From Gloeothece verrucosa PCC 7822 (lineage in GTDB: Bacteria > Cyanobacteriota > Cyanobacteriia > Cyanobacteriales > Microcystaceae), in contig NC_014501.1 in the NCBI RefSeq assembly GCF_000147335.1, forward strand, positions 1,116,001 to 1,180,000: a stretch of DNA of 64,000 nucleotides, written 5' to 3'. A program made the position numbers and the translations under genes. Every line of letters begins with the position of its first letter. Within the stretch, counting starts at the first letter, position 1. This document shows, one piece after another, positions 26,375-33,764 of this stretch. Below the pieces are notes generated by a model. The model made no database searches. It had not been told where the DNA came from and saw only the letters and a program-made list of their open reading frames with translations.

Positions 26375-27865
26375 ATGTATTCATCATTTTATCATCCAAA
26401 TAAAGAAAAAACTACTCGTAATCGTTTTATTATTTCCAACTACGTTCAATTTCTTAAAGCTACAGCAGAACCAAATAAATATGAGTGTCCCGTTTGTTCT
26501 GGACAAAATTTAAATATTGCTCAAGATGGAAAGTTTTCTTGTTTAGATAATCAATGTGAGAATCAAAAAATTTCCTCTAAATTAAAGAAATTAAAGAAGG
26601 AAGCTATAAAAGAACAAAAACAACAGAATATTGAAAATCGTCTAGGTAAAGATGCTACTGAAATTCTTTTTAAGGATGTTCCTCGAATTTCTAAAGCTCC
26701 TCAATTGTTAGATTTTCTTAGATTAAAATTTGCAGATAGGATTACTTGGAATGTCCGAACTCAAAAAATTTGTTTAGACGGAAAAGAAATAGAAACTTCT
26801 TCTCTTAGAGTTTTTTTTGGAGATATGTTTGGTATTGACGCTTCAGAAGATTTATGGAAAGCTTGTTTGTTGAGAATAGCAGAAGAAAATGAATTCGATC
26901 CTGTTAAAGATTATCTACTAAAATGTCAGTTAAATACTCAAGTAAGAGATATTAAAAATCTTGCTTCAGAGTTTTTGGGTTGTAATGAACCTCTTTATAA
27001 TGAATATCTCTACAGATGGTTGATAGGAGCAGTTAGAAGGGTTTTTGAACCTGGTTCTAAGTTCGACAATGCTTTAGTTCTTTATGGAAATCAAGGTGTA
27101 GGAAAAACTAGCTTCTTTGAAATACTAGGATCAGGATTTTTTTCTAACTCAATGACAGGGAAATTAGATAAGGATGACTATATGATTCTTGCACAATCTT
27201 GGGTACTGGAATGGGGTGAGTTAGATGGTTTCACTAGCAAGACTTATCATGCGACAATCAAACATTTCCTTAGTAAGAGAGAGGATTCATATCGAGTCCC
27301 TTACGGTAAAAACCTTCTTAAAATGCCTAGAAGATCTGTAATTGTCGGGACTACAAATTCAGATAATTTTCTAAGTGATCCATCAGGAAACAGAAGATTT
27401 TGGATAATTCCTGTGAGAAAACAACAGATAGACTTAGAACTGTTGAAAGGTTCAGTAAAATCCATCTGGAGTTCTGCTGTAATTGATTATCAAAAGGGTA
27501 TTTCTGATAACTTACCTAAAGAGTTCTGGAAATTACAAGAAGAGGATAACAATTATTATGAGTATGAAGATCCTTGGGAAAATTACATTATCGAATGTAC
27601 AAAACAAACTTTGCAAAAAGAAGGAGAGGATTTTCAAGGCATTAATTCTAATGAATTTTTTAACTTCTTAAATACAAATGGTATGACGGTTTCCAAAGAT
27701 AAAAAGAATGAAATGAGACTTTCAGATATTTTAAAAAAATTAGGTTTTTCTAAGGAGAGAGTTCGTAAAAAGGGACGGCAGGTTCGTGTATATTTTCCTC
27801 CTGAAAACCTAAAACTTGAACAAAATATTGAACGTGACAACCTCTCAGATCTTTTTGCTGATTAA
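26375..27865 (+). CDS. VapE/VirE-family (PF05272-like) replicative ATPase with N-terminal zinc ribbon
   Basis: 496 residues. A zinc ribbon CPVCSG...CLDNQC lies at about 37-62, followed by a basic helix. The ATPase domain shows Walker A YGNQGVGKTSFFE (about 234-246), Walker B-like WVLEWGELDGF, then the family's YRVPYG, VIVGTTNSDNFL and GNRRFWIIPV. The last 110 residues form a charged winged-helix-like tail (LKKLGFSKERVRKKGRQVRVYF). VapE/VirE proteins are superfamily 3-like helicases of phage satellites, plasmids and prophages, often fused to or next to primase; here the zinc ribbon replaces a full primase domain. Likely the replication initiator or helicase of the element. Confidence 0.82.
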   Translation: MYSSFYHPNKEKTTRNRFIISNYVQFLKATAEPNKYECPVCSGQNLNIAQDGKFSCLDNQCENQKISSKLKKLKKEAIKEQKQQNIENRLGKDATEILFKDVPRISKAPQLLDFLRLKFADRITWNVRTQKICLDGKEIETSSLRVFFGDMFGIDASEDLWKACLLRIAEENEFDPVKDYLLKCQLNTQVRDIKNLASEFLGCNEPLYNEYLYRWLIGAVRRVFEPGSKFDNALVLYGNQGVGKTSFFEILGSGFFSNSMTGKLDKDDYMILAQSWVLEWGELDGFTSKTYHATIKHFLSKREDSYRVPYGKNLLKMPRRSVIVGTTNSDNFLSDPSGNRRFWIIPVRKQQIDLELLKGSVKSIWSSAVIDYQKGISDNLPKEFWKLQEEDNNYYEYEDPWENYIIECTKQTLQKEGEDFQGINSNEFFNFLNTNGMTVSKDKKNEMRLSDILKKLGFSKERVRKKGRQVRVYFPPENLKLEQNIERDNLSDLFAD

Positions 27866-27880
27866 GGTTGTCTCGCCCTA

Positions 27881-27919
27881 AAACCCTTACAGAATAATGC
27901 TTGTAGGGGTTTATTTTTT
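27881..27919 (+). terminator. terminator after the VapE-type gene
   Basis: AAACCCTTACA (27881-27891) pairs with TGTAGGGGTTT (27902-27912) with one G-T pair, then ATTTTTTA. An outer inverted repeat AGGTTGTC (27865-27872) and GACAACCT (27926-27933) encloses it; GACAACCT also occurs at 27836-27843 inside the coding end. Confidence 0.75.
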
Positions 27920-27969
27920 AAGTGGGACAACCTATTTTTAAAACTTTTTTTTTTGATTTTTTTTTAACA

Positions 27970-28010
27970 AGTAGAAGAGAAAAATGATTTTTAAGAGAAA
28001 CTCTTCTACT
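27970..28010. repeat. 10-bp inverted repeat
   Basis: AGTAGAAGAG (27970-27979) and CTCTTCTACT (28001-28010) are perfect inverted copies followed by ATTTCTTTCTGACT. It lies between convergent element genes and may be a second terminator. Confidence 0.55.
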
Positions 28011-28143
28011 ATTTCTTTCTGACTTAAATTTCTAAAATTTTCTCTTTTAAAAAATGGCTAAAAGCTATATTTTTCCCCTGCTCAATTACTTTTTAAACTA
28101 AAGTAAAAATAAATAATTTTACTAAAAGTAATTCATCTTCTTA

Positions 28144-28567
28144 TTAGTAAAATCTACCATAAGGAACAAAATTAGTATCATTATTTTTTAAATGCTCTTC
28201 ACTATGTTCTTTTTTACTTTTTAATTCTAAGTTGAATAATCGATCATCAACAGAACAAAGTAAAATTTCCCCATTTCTAATAGATTCCGTGCCTGATTTA
28301 TGATGAATATCTTTTCCTTTAGCAGTTACTTCTGGAAAAGTGCAAGCATAATTTAGTTGATATCTAGAAACTTGGTAATTTCTAAGTTTCTTTTTACCTA
28401 AAAATAGCTTTAACCTTTCAATAATTAAATTCCTTTGATTATTATCTTCTTCTGTAGAAAGCTTATTTAATTTTTTATCGAATATAGATATTTTTTTATT
28501 TTAGCTCAACAATTAATAATTCTAGTTTTGCCTTAATTTTTTTCTGACTAATCTTCAATCGAGGCAT
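28144..28567 (-). pseudogene. frameshifted minus-strand gene of the element
   Basis: On the minus strand a 118-codon open frame (28500 down to the TAA at 28144-28146) has no start codon but reads like protein: NYACTFPEVTAKGKDIHHKS, ILLCSVDDRLFNLELKSKK and FVPYGRFY. An ATG at 28567 opens a different frame, MPRLKISQKKIKAKLELLIV, that ends exactly where the long frame begins, at an A-rich run near 28500. Skipping one T in that run joins both into a ~141-residue protein. So this is a gene broken by one base, or possibly expressed by frameshifting. The middle, with a CTFPEVT...KDIHH...SGTES layout, slightly recalls HNH-type nucleases, but I cannot confirm it. Confidence 0.55.
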
Positions 28568-28887
28568 TGTAAAACTTTTAATAGTAATTATGACTTAGTA
28601 GTCACAATGCCGAGTCAGCTAATAACCGTGCGTAAGCACTCCTTCTATTACTGGACTGATTGAAAATTAGAAATTGCTTTTTAAGTGCCTTGTAATCTTC
28701 AAAAGTTTAAAACGATCCTTTTTCTAATTTAGAACGTGTCTGAGCTAATTCTAGACGCAATCAGAAAATATTAAAATCAAGTAACTACCTAATTCTTACA
28801 AAAATATTACAAACAATTAAAAATTATTGACTATTAAAACTTAAAAAATTAAAATATCAATAATTAATAATCAACTTAGATTTAGAT
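28568..28887. other. 320-bp non-coding region of the element
   Basis: No convincing gene on either strand. A short GC-richer island near 28600-28660 contains GTGC-GTAA-GCAC, a small hairpin. It separates the minus-strand broken gene from the plus-strand coiled-coil gene and so should hold divergent promoters or an origin. Confidence 0.45.
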
Positions 28888-29316
28888 ATGAACATAACTT
28901 TTGCTAAATTCCCAAATGAATTAGAAGCCTTAAACAAATTCAAGGAAAACAATGAATCTTTTTCTTTAATTGCCGCTAGGCTTTTAAGAGAATTTTTAGG
29001 ATTAAACAAAGAAGTGAATATAAAAAACGATTCTTATTCAGAATTAGTTGAGAGGATAGAATTTTTAGAAAGTAATTTTAATGAAAAACTAGAGAAACAA
29101 CAAAAAGAAATAACAGAATTAACAGATTTTGTTAAAAATTACGTAGTAATTAATAAGTTGAAAGAAAAGCCAGAGGCTTCTACCATTGAATTAGCTGTAA
29201 TTAAAAATGAAGATAATCAAAGTAATTCACAGAAAAAAGAAGAAAAAATATTAATATTTACAGATGATAACGAATTATTACATTATCTTATAAGGATAGT
29301 TAATATTTTCCTATAG
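28888..29316 (+). CDS. hypothetical coiled-coil protein of the element
   Basis: 142 residues, not recognised. The first 40 residues (ITFAKFPNELEALNKFKENN, SFSLIAARLLREFLGL) have a short strand and helices that could be a small RHH-type DNA-binding domain; residues 48-85 are a heptad-like coiled coil (ELVERIEFLESNFNEKLEKQ). The rest is charged and low in complexity. The combination of a small DNA-binding head and a coiled coil is common in plasmid and satellite accessory or partition proteins, but nothing decisive is present. AT-rich codons match the rest of the element. Confidence 0.6.
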   Translation: MNITFAKFPNELEALNKFKENNESFSLIAARLLREFLGLNKEVNIKNDSYSELVERIEFLESNFNEKLEKQQKEITELTDFVKNYVVINKLKEKPEASTIELAVIKNEDNQSNSQKKEEKILIFTDDNELLHYLIRIVNIFL

Positions 29317-29391
29317 TTTTTATAGGAATTTTTTAATTAAAAATATTCACATAAATTAGAAAAAGTCAATAATTTTAAGATAAATATAACT

Positions 29392-29413
29392 AATTTAAGT
29401 TATAACTTAAATT
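29392..29413. repeat. perfect 22-bp palindrome near the right end of the element
   Basis: The 22 bases are their own reverse complement, centred on GTTATAAC. It lies 76 bases after the last gene of the element and 200 bases before the right att repeat. Candidate operator or accessory site; composition is AT-rich, so chance is less negligible than for a GC-rich palindrome. Confidence 0.55.
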
Positions 29414-29553
29414 TATGTAAGTATAAATATACTGTAATTTGTTTGTTGGTTGAAATAATACAAAAACTACACAGATTTTTTCTTATTTGTCAATAGTATT
29501 TTCTTTTTAATAAGTAAGTATTATGATATTGGAAGATTTCTATAAATAAGTGC

Positions 29554-29574
29554 TTTTGGTTATTTTTTTGGTTA
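29554..29574 (+). promoter_or_regulatory. right arm-type repeat pair
   Basis: TTTTGGTTA at 29554-29562 and 29566-29574, spaced 12 bases exactly as in the left pair (24491/24503), 35 bases inside the right att repeat. Confidence 0.6.
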
Positions 29575-29608
29575 CGAATAGAGCTTTTGTTTGCTGTGAA
29601 TCCCTACA

Positions 29609-29739
29609 GAACCTGAGTTAGAAGAGTCTTAGTAAAAAATAGAACCCTTAACTGGTAAAGGTTCTAGAGGTTTTTTTTCTTTTTTTTTAACGGAGAGGGT
29701 GGGATTCGAACCCACGTTAAGTTGCCCTAAACAGCATTT
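29609..29739. repeat. right attachment repeat (attR) within the intact tRNA-Ser locus
   Basis: 131 bp matching 24297-24428. It includes the terminator hairpin (AGAACCCTT and AAAGGTTCT around 29641-29666), which has a T-run on both strands and so could terminate from either side, and the 3' part of the functional tRNA-Ser gene. Confidence 0.88.
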
Positions 29740-29775
29740 CCAGTGCTGCGCCTTCAACCGCTCGGCCACCTCTCC
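29691..29775 (-). tRNA. tRNA-Ser (GGA)
   Basis: 85-base class II tRNA on the minus strand: acceptor GGAGAGG with CCTCTCC, anticodon loop CTGGAAA giving GGA (serine), long variable arm, T-loop GGTTCGAATCC, discriminator G. CCA is not encoded. The 5' half and promoter are chromosomal; the 3' half is part of the att repeat, so the gene was restored on integration. Confidence 0.95.
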
Positions 29776-29839
29776 AGGTGGGGTCACAAATATTTATTAT
29801 ACAATATAAAAGAATAACTGGTCAAGCCAAAAAAGAAAG

Positions 29840-30208
29840 ATGAGTCAGTTTTACAAAATTCGCATTGACAACCGCCAAACCGGAGAAGAGATCACCGTCT
29901 CAGTTCCCGATGATGAGTACATTTTACACAGTTTAGAAGCGCGAGGCTACAATCTGCCCTTTTCTTGCCGCAATGGAGCTTGTACCACTTGTGCAGTCAG
30001 AATTCTCTCAGGAGAAATCGAGCAACCCGAAGCGATGGGACTCTCACCCGAACTCAAAAAAAGAGGTTACGCCCTTTTATGCGTATCTTATGCTCGCTCC
30101 GACTTAGAACTCGAGACACAAGACGAAGATGAAGTCTATGAACTCCAATTTGGGCGCTACTTTGCTCGTGGAAAAGTTCGCTTTGGTTTACCCTTAGAGG
30201 AAGACTAA
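29840..30208 (+). CDS. plant-type [2Fe-2S] ferredoxin with C-terminal extension
   Basis: 122 residues; the cluster ligands are C43, C48, C51 and C81 (CRNGACTTC and LLCVSYARSDLE). The first 100 residues are a standard beta-grasp ferredoxin; a 20-residue basic tail (FGRYFARGKVRFGLP) follows, so it is longer than the photosynthetic PetF (about 97 residues). It is a soluble one-electron carrier, probably one of the minor cyanobacterial ferredoxins with a dedicated partner. The inositol monophosphatase gene starts 19 bases after it. Confidence 0.92.
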   Translation: MSQFYKIRIDNRQTGEEITVSVPDDEYILHSLEARGYNLPFSCRNGACTTCAVRILSGEIEQPEAMGLSPELKKRGYALLCVSYARSDLELETQDEDEVYELQFGRYFARGKVRFGLPLEED

Positions 30209-30227
30209 CAGCATCCCATAAGGACGT

Positions 30228-31040
30228 ATGAACGACGAACAACTGCAACGGTTTTTAGATATTGCCACAGAATGCGCTCTAGCCGGCGGTGTTATCTTAG
30301 AACAACAATGGGGTAAACTCAACACCATAGAAGAAAAAGGCCGCCCCGGGGATTTAGTCACCGATGTAGACAAAACCTCAGAAACAGAAATTCTCAAGGT
30401 TTTAAAGCGGCATTTCCCAGAGCATGGTATTTTAGCCGAAGAATCCGGACACTTAGGAGAGGCAGATAATCCCTATCTTTGGGCAATTGACCCTCTAGAC
30501 GGAACCACCAATTATGCTCACGGATATCCTGTCGCTTGCGTTTCAGTGGGATTATTAATCGAAAATGTCCCCCAAGTGGGAGTCGTTTATAACCCCTTCA
30601 GAAAAGAACTATTTCGGGCGGCTAAAGGAAAAGGAGCCACTCTTAACCGTCGTCCCATTCAGGTATCAACTACACAGCAACTCAGTAGCAGTCTATTAGT
30701 CACCGGCTTCGCTTATGACCGCCGGGAAACCCCCGATAACAATTACCGAGAATTTTGTTACCTGACTCACCTAACCCAAGGCGTTCGTCGCAGTGGTTCA
30801 GCCGCCCTAGATTTAACCGATGTGGCCTGTGGTCGAGTCGATGGCTATTGGGAAAGAGGCATAAAAGCTTGGGATATGACAGCAGGAATAGTTATCCTAG
30901 AAGAAGCAGGAGGCCAAGTGACAGCTTATGATGAAAGTCCTTTAGTGATTGAATCAGGTCGAATATTGGCCACCAATGGTCAAATTCACAACCGCTTAAG
31001 CAAAGCCCTCCACGAAGCTTCTAGTTGGCTTCCTTGGTGA
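30228..31040 (+). CDS. suhB: inositol monophosphatase-family phosphatase
   Basis: 270 residues. The metal-dependent phosphatase motifs are all present: EESGH (about 82), DPLDGTTNYAHGYP (about 101-114) and WDMTAGIVILEEAGG (about 219-233). Family members hydrolyse myo-inositol 1-phosphate, fructose 1,6-bisphosphate, histidinol phosphate or PAP; in cyanobacteria several paralogues occur and the substrate of this one is open. A histidine-pathway gene (hisZ) lies two genes downstream, so a histidinol-phosphatase role is conceivable but unproved. Confidence 0.88.
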   Translation: MNDEQLQRFLDIATECALAGGVILEQQWGKLNTIEEKGRPGDLVTDVDKTSETEILKVLKRHFPEHGILAEESGHLGEADNPYLWAIDPLDGTTNYAHGYPVACVSVGLLIENVPQVGVVYNPFRKELFRAAKGKGATLNRRPIQVSTTQQLSSSLLVTGFAYDRRETPDNNYREFCYLTHLTQGVRRSGSAALDLTDVACGRVDGYWERGIKAWDMTAGIVILEEAGGQVTAYDESPLVIESGRILATNGQIHNRLSKALHEASSWLPW

Positions 31041-31143
31041 GATTAGCTGTTGTAAATTGTAAAGAAGTATAACTGACCACTCTAAAATTGAGACATACTA
31101 GAAGCAAGGCTTTAGCTATTTCAAGACGGGATGGCACAAAAAG

Positions 31144-32088
31144 ATGGCATTTCCAATCCAACAAGGACTATTTCAATTTGTGGATATTGATCACCACGCA
31201 ATTTTAGGAGTTCCCATCGGGGCAGACCTCAAAGAGATGCGGCAACGGTATCTGATTGTAGCCCGTCAGCTACATCCTGACACCTGTAAAGCCTTAACCA
31301 AAGCCGAAAAGGAAAGAGCTAATACAGTGTTGTCAAAACTGGTTAATCCCGCTTGGGAAAAATTATCAAGAGAAGCATCTCGCCTAGATTATCAGGTTAT
31401 AATATCCCAAATTGGCCGTGGACTATCACAACAACAATTATCATTAACCAGTCCCACAGCCCAACAATTATTAAACACGAAAAAAAATCTCGAGCTAGAA
31501 TATAGGTCTTTACTTAAATCTTTAGTGGCGGAGCAATATACAACTCTTGATAATATTTATCAGAAAATAGCACTCTTGAGTGAATTGAATCTAGCCTACT
31601 TAGTCAGAACACAGGGCCTATCCACGACCCCAAACCATACACCCCATATAGAAGTCTCAAAAGAGGTATCAAAAACCATTCATAAAGACACCATCATCGA
31701 AATCATCGAGCAACCTCTAGAAAATGAACCCGTAAAAGAATCTCTGGTGGCTCCCTATCTTCGTCGCGCCCAAAACTACGCCGAAAAAGGAAATTATGCC
31801 CAAGTGATCTTAGAAATGCGAGAGGCTCTAAAATTAGAACCCAATAATAGCTCCTGTCATGGAATGCTCGGTTTAGCTTACCTCAAACAAAATCAAGCCA
31901 CCATGGCCAAAGTCCACATTACCACAGCCCTCAAATGTGGCCCCACTGACCCCATCGCCCTTCAAGCTAAACAAGAACTAGACAAAACCCTTCCCGCCAA
32001 TGCTAAACAAACCCGGCCCGGAGTAGACTCCTCAAAACAATCTAAAGGCTTTTGGACACTCTTTGGTGGAGGAGATAAAAAAAAGTAA
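31144..32088 (+). CDS. J-domain and TPR protein
   Basis: 314 residues. Residues 10-80 form a DnaJ J-domain, with the HPD tripeptide in QLHPDTC, which would stimulate an Hsp70 (DnaK). No Gly/Phe or zinc region follows; instead, after a variable helical middle, residues 200-275 contain TPR units (YLRRAQNYAEKGNYAQVILE and LGLAYLKQNQATMAKVHI, abbreviated). A type III J-protein of unknown client. The final GGGDKKK is a flexible tail. Stands between suhB and hisZ on the same strand. Confidence 0.85.
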   Translation: MAFPIQQGLFQFVDIDHHAILGVPIGADLKEMRQRYLIVARQLHPDTCKALTKAEKERANTVLSKLVNPAWEKLSREASRLDYQVIISQIGRGLSQQQLSLTSPTAQQLLNTKKNLELEYRSLLKSLVAEQYTTLDNIYQKIALLSELNLAYLVRTQGLSTTPNHTPHIEVSKEVSKTIHKDTIIEIIEQPLENEPVKESLVAPYLRRAQNYAEKGNYAQVILEMREALKLEPNNSSCHGMLGLAYLKQNQATMAKVHITTALKCGPTDPIALQAKQELDKTLPANAKQTRPGVDSSKQSKGFWTLFGGGDKKK

Positions 32089-32123
32089 AATCAAACTGAG
32101 TAAAAATTATTAATTCCTTTCTT

Positions 32124-33338
32124 ATGATCCATCAAGCCCCAGCCGGTGCAAGAGATTTATTACCCCTTGAAGTAGCCCAAAAATGTTGGATTAATGACCG
32201 TTTACAAGAAGTATTTCAACGGTGGGGCTATCAACGGATCGTTACTTCTACCATTGAATGGCTAGATACCCTCATGGCGGGAGGGGCCATAGAACGTTCT
32301 ACCGTCATTCATCTACAAGATACCTCAGAAGGAGCTTTAGGACTACGCCCCGAATTAACCGCCTCTATCGCCCGAACCGCCGTCACCCGTATGGAAACAA
32401 GCACCTATCCTCAACGGATTTGCTACCGGGCTAATGTCTTTAGAAATCCTCCCGCCGGCTATCATGGACGACAGCTAGAATTTTATCAAGCCGGAGTAGA
32501 ATTATTGTTTGCGGGTGGGCTATTAGCCGATGCCGAAATTCTCCTATTAGTCGCTGATTGTCTGAAAATTTTAGGCTTAACTGATTGGCATCTCGTCTTA
32601 GGACAAGCCAGCTTAACCCAATCACTTCTGTCTCCTTTCCCTGAACCCCTACGTCAACAAGTTCGCGGCTGTTTAGCCAATCTTGATTATGTTACTCTAG
32701 AAAGCCTTTTTTATCCTTCTGCCGCTTTAAAAGAAAGGGCCTTATTATTATTTGATCTACGGGGAAATCCTCTCGATGTCCTCTCTAAAGTTGCCCATTT
32801 AGATTTACACGACAGTGATCGCGCCATCATTAATGACCTTAAATCTCTCCTAGAACTCTTATCTCCTAATCCTTTACCCCTGATCCTAGACCTGAGTTTA
32901 GTTCAAACCTTTGACTATTACACCGGCGTGGTTTTTCAGGTCGTCAGTTCCACCGATCATCAATTGCGCGTATTAGGGCAAGGCGGACGCTACGATCAGT
33001 TATTAGGACTGTATCATCCTCAAAAATTATCTGCCCCGGGGATCGGATTTTCCCTCAATTTAGATGATCTTCATCTATGTTTGCTGTCGGCCAAAGATTC
33101 AGCCATCCCCAGACAAACACCAGCCATTGATTACTTGATCATTGCTCAAACCCCACAAGCCCAAGCGGCTGTTTTTAGTTATGCTCAACAATTAAGAAAC
33201 TCCGATACTTTAGTACGAGTCGCTCTCGATTTAGGAGGACGTAACCCCGAAGAAATTCGAGAGTATGCCCGTTCTTGTCGGATTCAGCATTTAGCTTGGA
33301 TAACTGAAGATGGAACACCTTTGATCGAAACAGTGTAA
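32124..33338 (+). CDS. hisZ: ATP phosphoribosyltransferase regulatory subunit HisZ
   Basis: 404 residues, class II aminoacyl-tRNA synthetase fold like HisRS but without anticodon-binding function. It begins HQAPAGARDLLPLEVAQK, contains LRPELTASIARTAVTR and YRANVFRNPPAGYHGRQLEFYQAGVELL (split here: RANVFRN and EFYQAGVE), and later DYYTGVVFQV with GQGGRYDQLLGLY. HisZ pairs with the short-form HisG to catalyse and regulate the first step of histidine synthesis; hisG is not in the window. The altered HisRS motif (FRN instead of FR-E) argues for HisZ over HisS. Confidence 0.9.
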   Translation: MIHQAPAGARDLLPLEVAQKCWINDRLQEVFQRWGYQRIVTSTIEWLDTLMAGGAIERSTVIHLQDTSEGALGLRPELTASIARTAVTRMETSTYPQRICYRANVFRNPPAGYHGRQLEFYQAGVELLFAGGLLADAEILLLVADCLKILGLTDWHLVLGQASLTQSLLSPFPEPLRQQVRGCLANLDYVTLESLFYPSAALKERALLLFDLRGNPLDVLSKVAHLDLHDSDRAIINDLKSLLELLSPNPLPLILDLSLVQTFDYYTGVVFQVVSSTDHQLRVLGQGGRYDQLLGLYHPQKLSAPGIGFSLNLDDLHLCLLSAKDSAIPRQTPAIDYLIIAQTPQAQAAVFSYAQQLRNSDTLVRVALDLGGRNPEEIREYARSCRIQHLAWITEDGTPLIETV

Positions 33339-33646
33339 TACCAATTGGCGGTTTACCTGCACCGTGCCTTACGCCTCCGGACGCAATACCGCCCTTTAAC
33401 GCTTATTTTAAATGTTCAAAAGTAAAAAGCGCTACTCGTTCACTGAGTAACGCCGCTAATGCTATCCTGTAATTTTTGAGCATTAACCCTAAACTACTAA
33501 AAGATTTTGAAGATTTTCTGAAGATTTGAATTTGAGCTTTCCGAAATTATATTAAATATAGTTATCATTTTTATAAAAAAAGATACTTGCTCTAATCAAC
33601 AAAGTTTTTTAAGCTAAAATTAGAGACAAAACCCGAGAAAACACCC
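33339..33646. other. 308-bp intergenic region after hisZ
   Basis: No gene. A small hairpin ACTC-GTTCACT-GAGT lies near 33437-33451. Otherwise no strong signal; the right side carries the promoter of the small membrane ORF at 33647. Confidence 0.4.
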
Positions 33647-33745
33647 GTGAAAGACTCATCCCTCAAACTCCCCGGTTTATGCAAAGAACGCACTAAATTA
33701 TGGCTTTGGGTAGCTGTCATTTTAGTTTTTGCCGCTTTTTTGTAA
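33647..33745 (+). CDS. possible small membrane protein, 32 aa
   Basis: A GTG-started frame of 32 residues: a basic, polar head (KDSSLKLPGLCKERTK) followed by one hydrophobic helix, LWLWVAVILVFAAFL, then TAA. Cyanobacteria have many such single-helix proteins. It lies between hisZ and a convergent hydrolase gene. There is no strong ribosome binding site, and the identification rests on pattern only. Confidence 0.4.
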   Translation: MKDSSLKLPGLCKERTKLWLWVAVILVFAAFL

Positions 33746-33764
33746 AAAAGTTAACTTATTATTC

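Larger units (their letters stand above)
24297..29739. mobile_element. 5.3-kb integrative element in tRNA-Ser(GGA)
   Basis: An AT-rich block bounded by a direct repeat (24297-24428 and 29609-29739) that duplicates the 3' part of the tRNA-Ser gene together with its terminator. Between the repeats are an integrase N-terminal fragment, a RuvC-like resolvase, a small RHH-like protein, a zinc-ribbon VapE/VirE-type ATPase, a frameshifted minus-strand gene and a coiled-coil protein. Paired TTTTGGTTA arm-type repeats lie just inside both ends. No capsid, portal, relaxase or partition gene is seen. It is therefore a satellite-like or integrative-plasmid-like element, site-specifically inserted and probably unable to excise by itself because the integrase is truncated. 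Confidence 0.85.
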
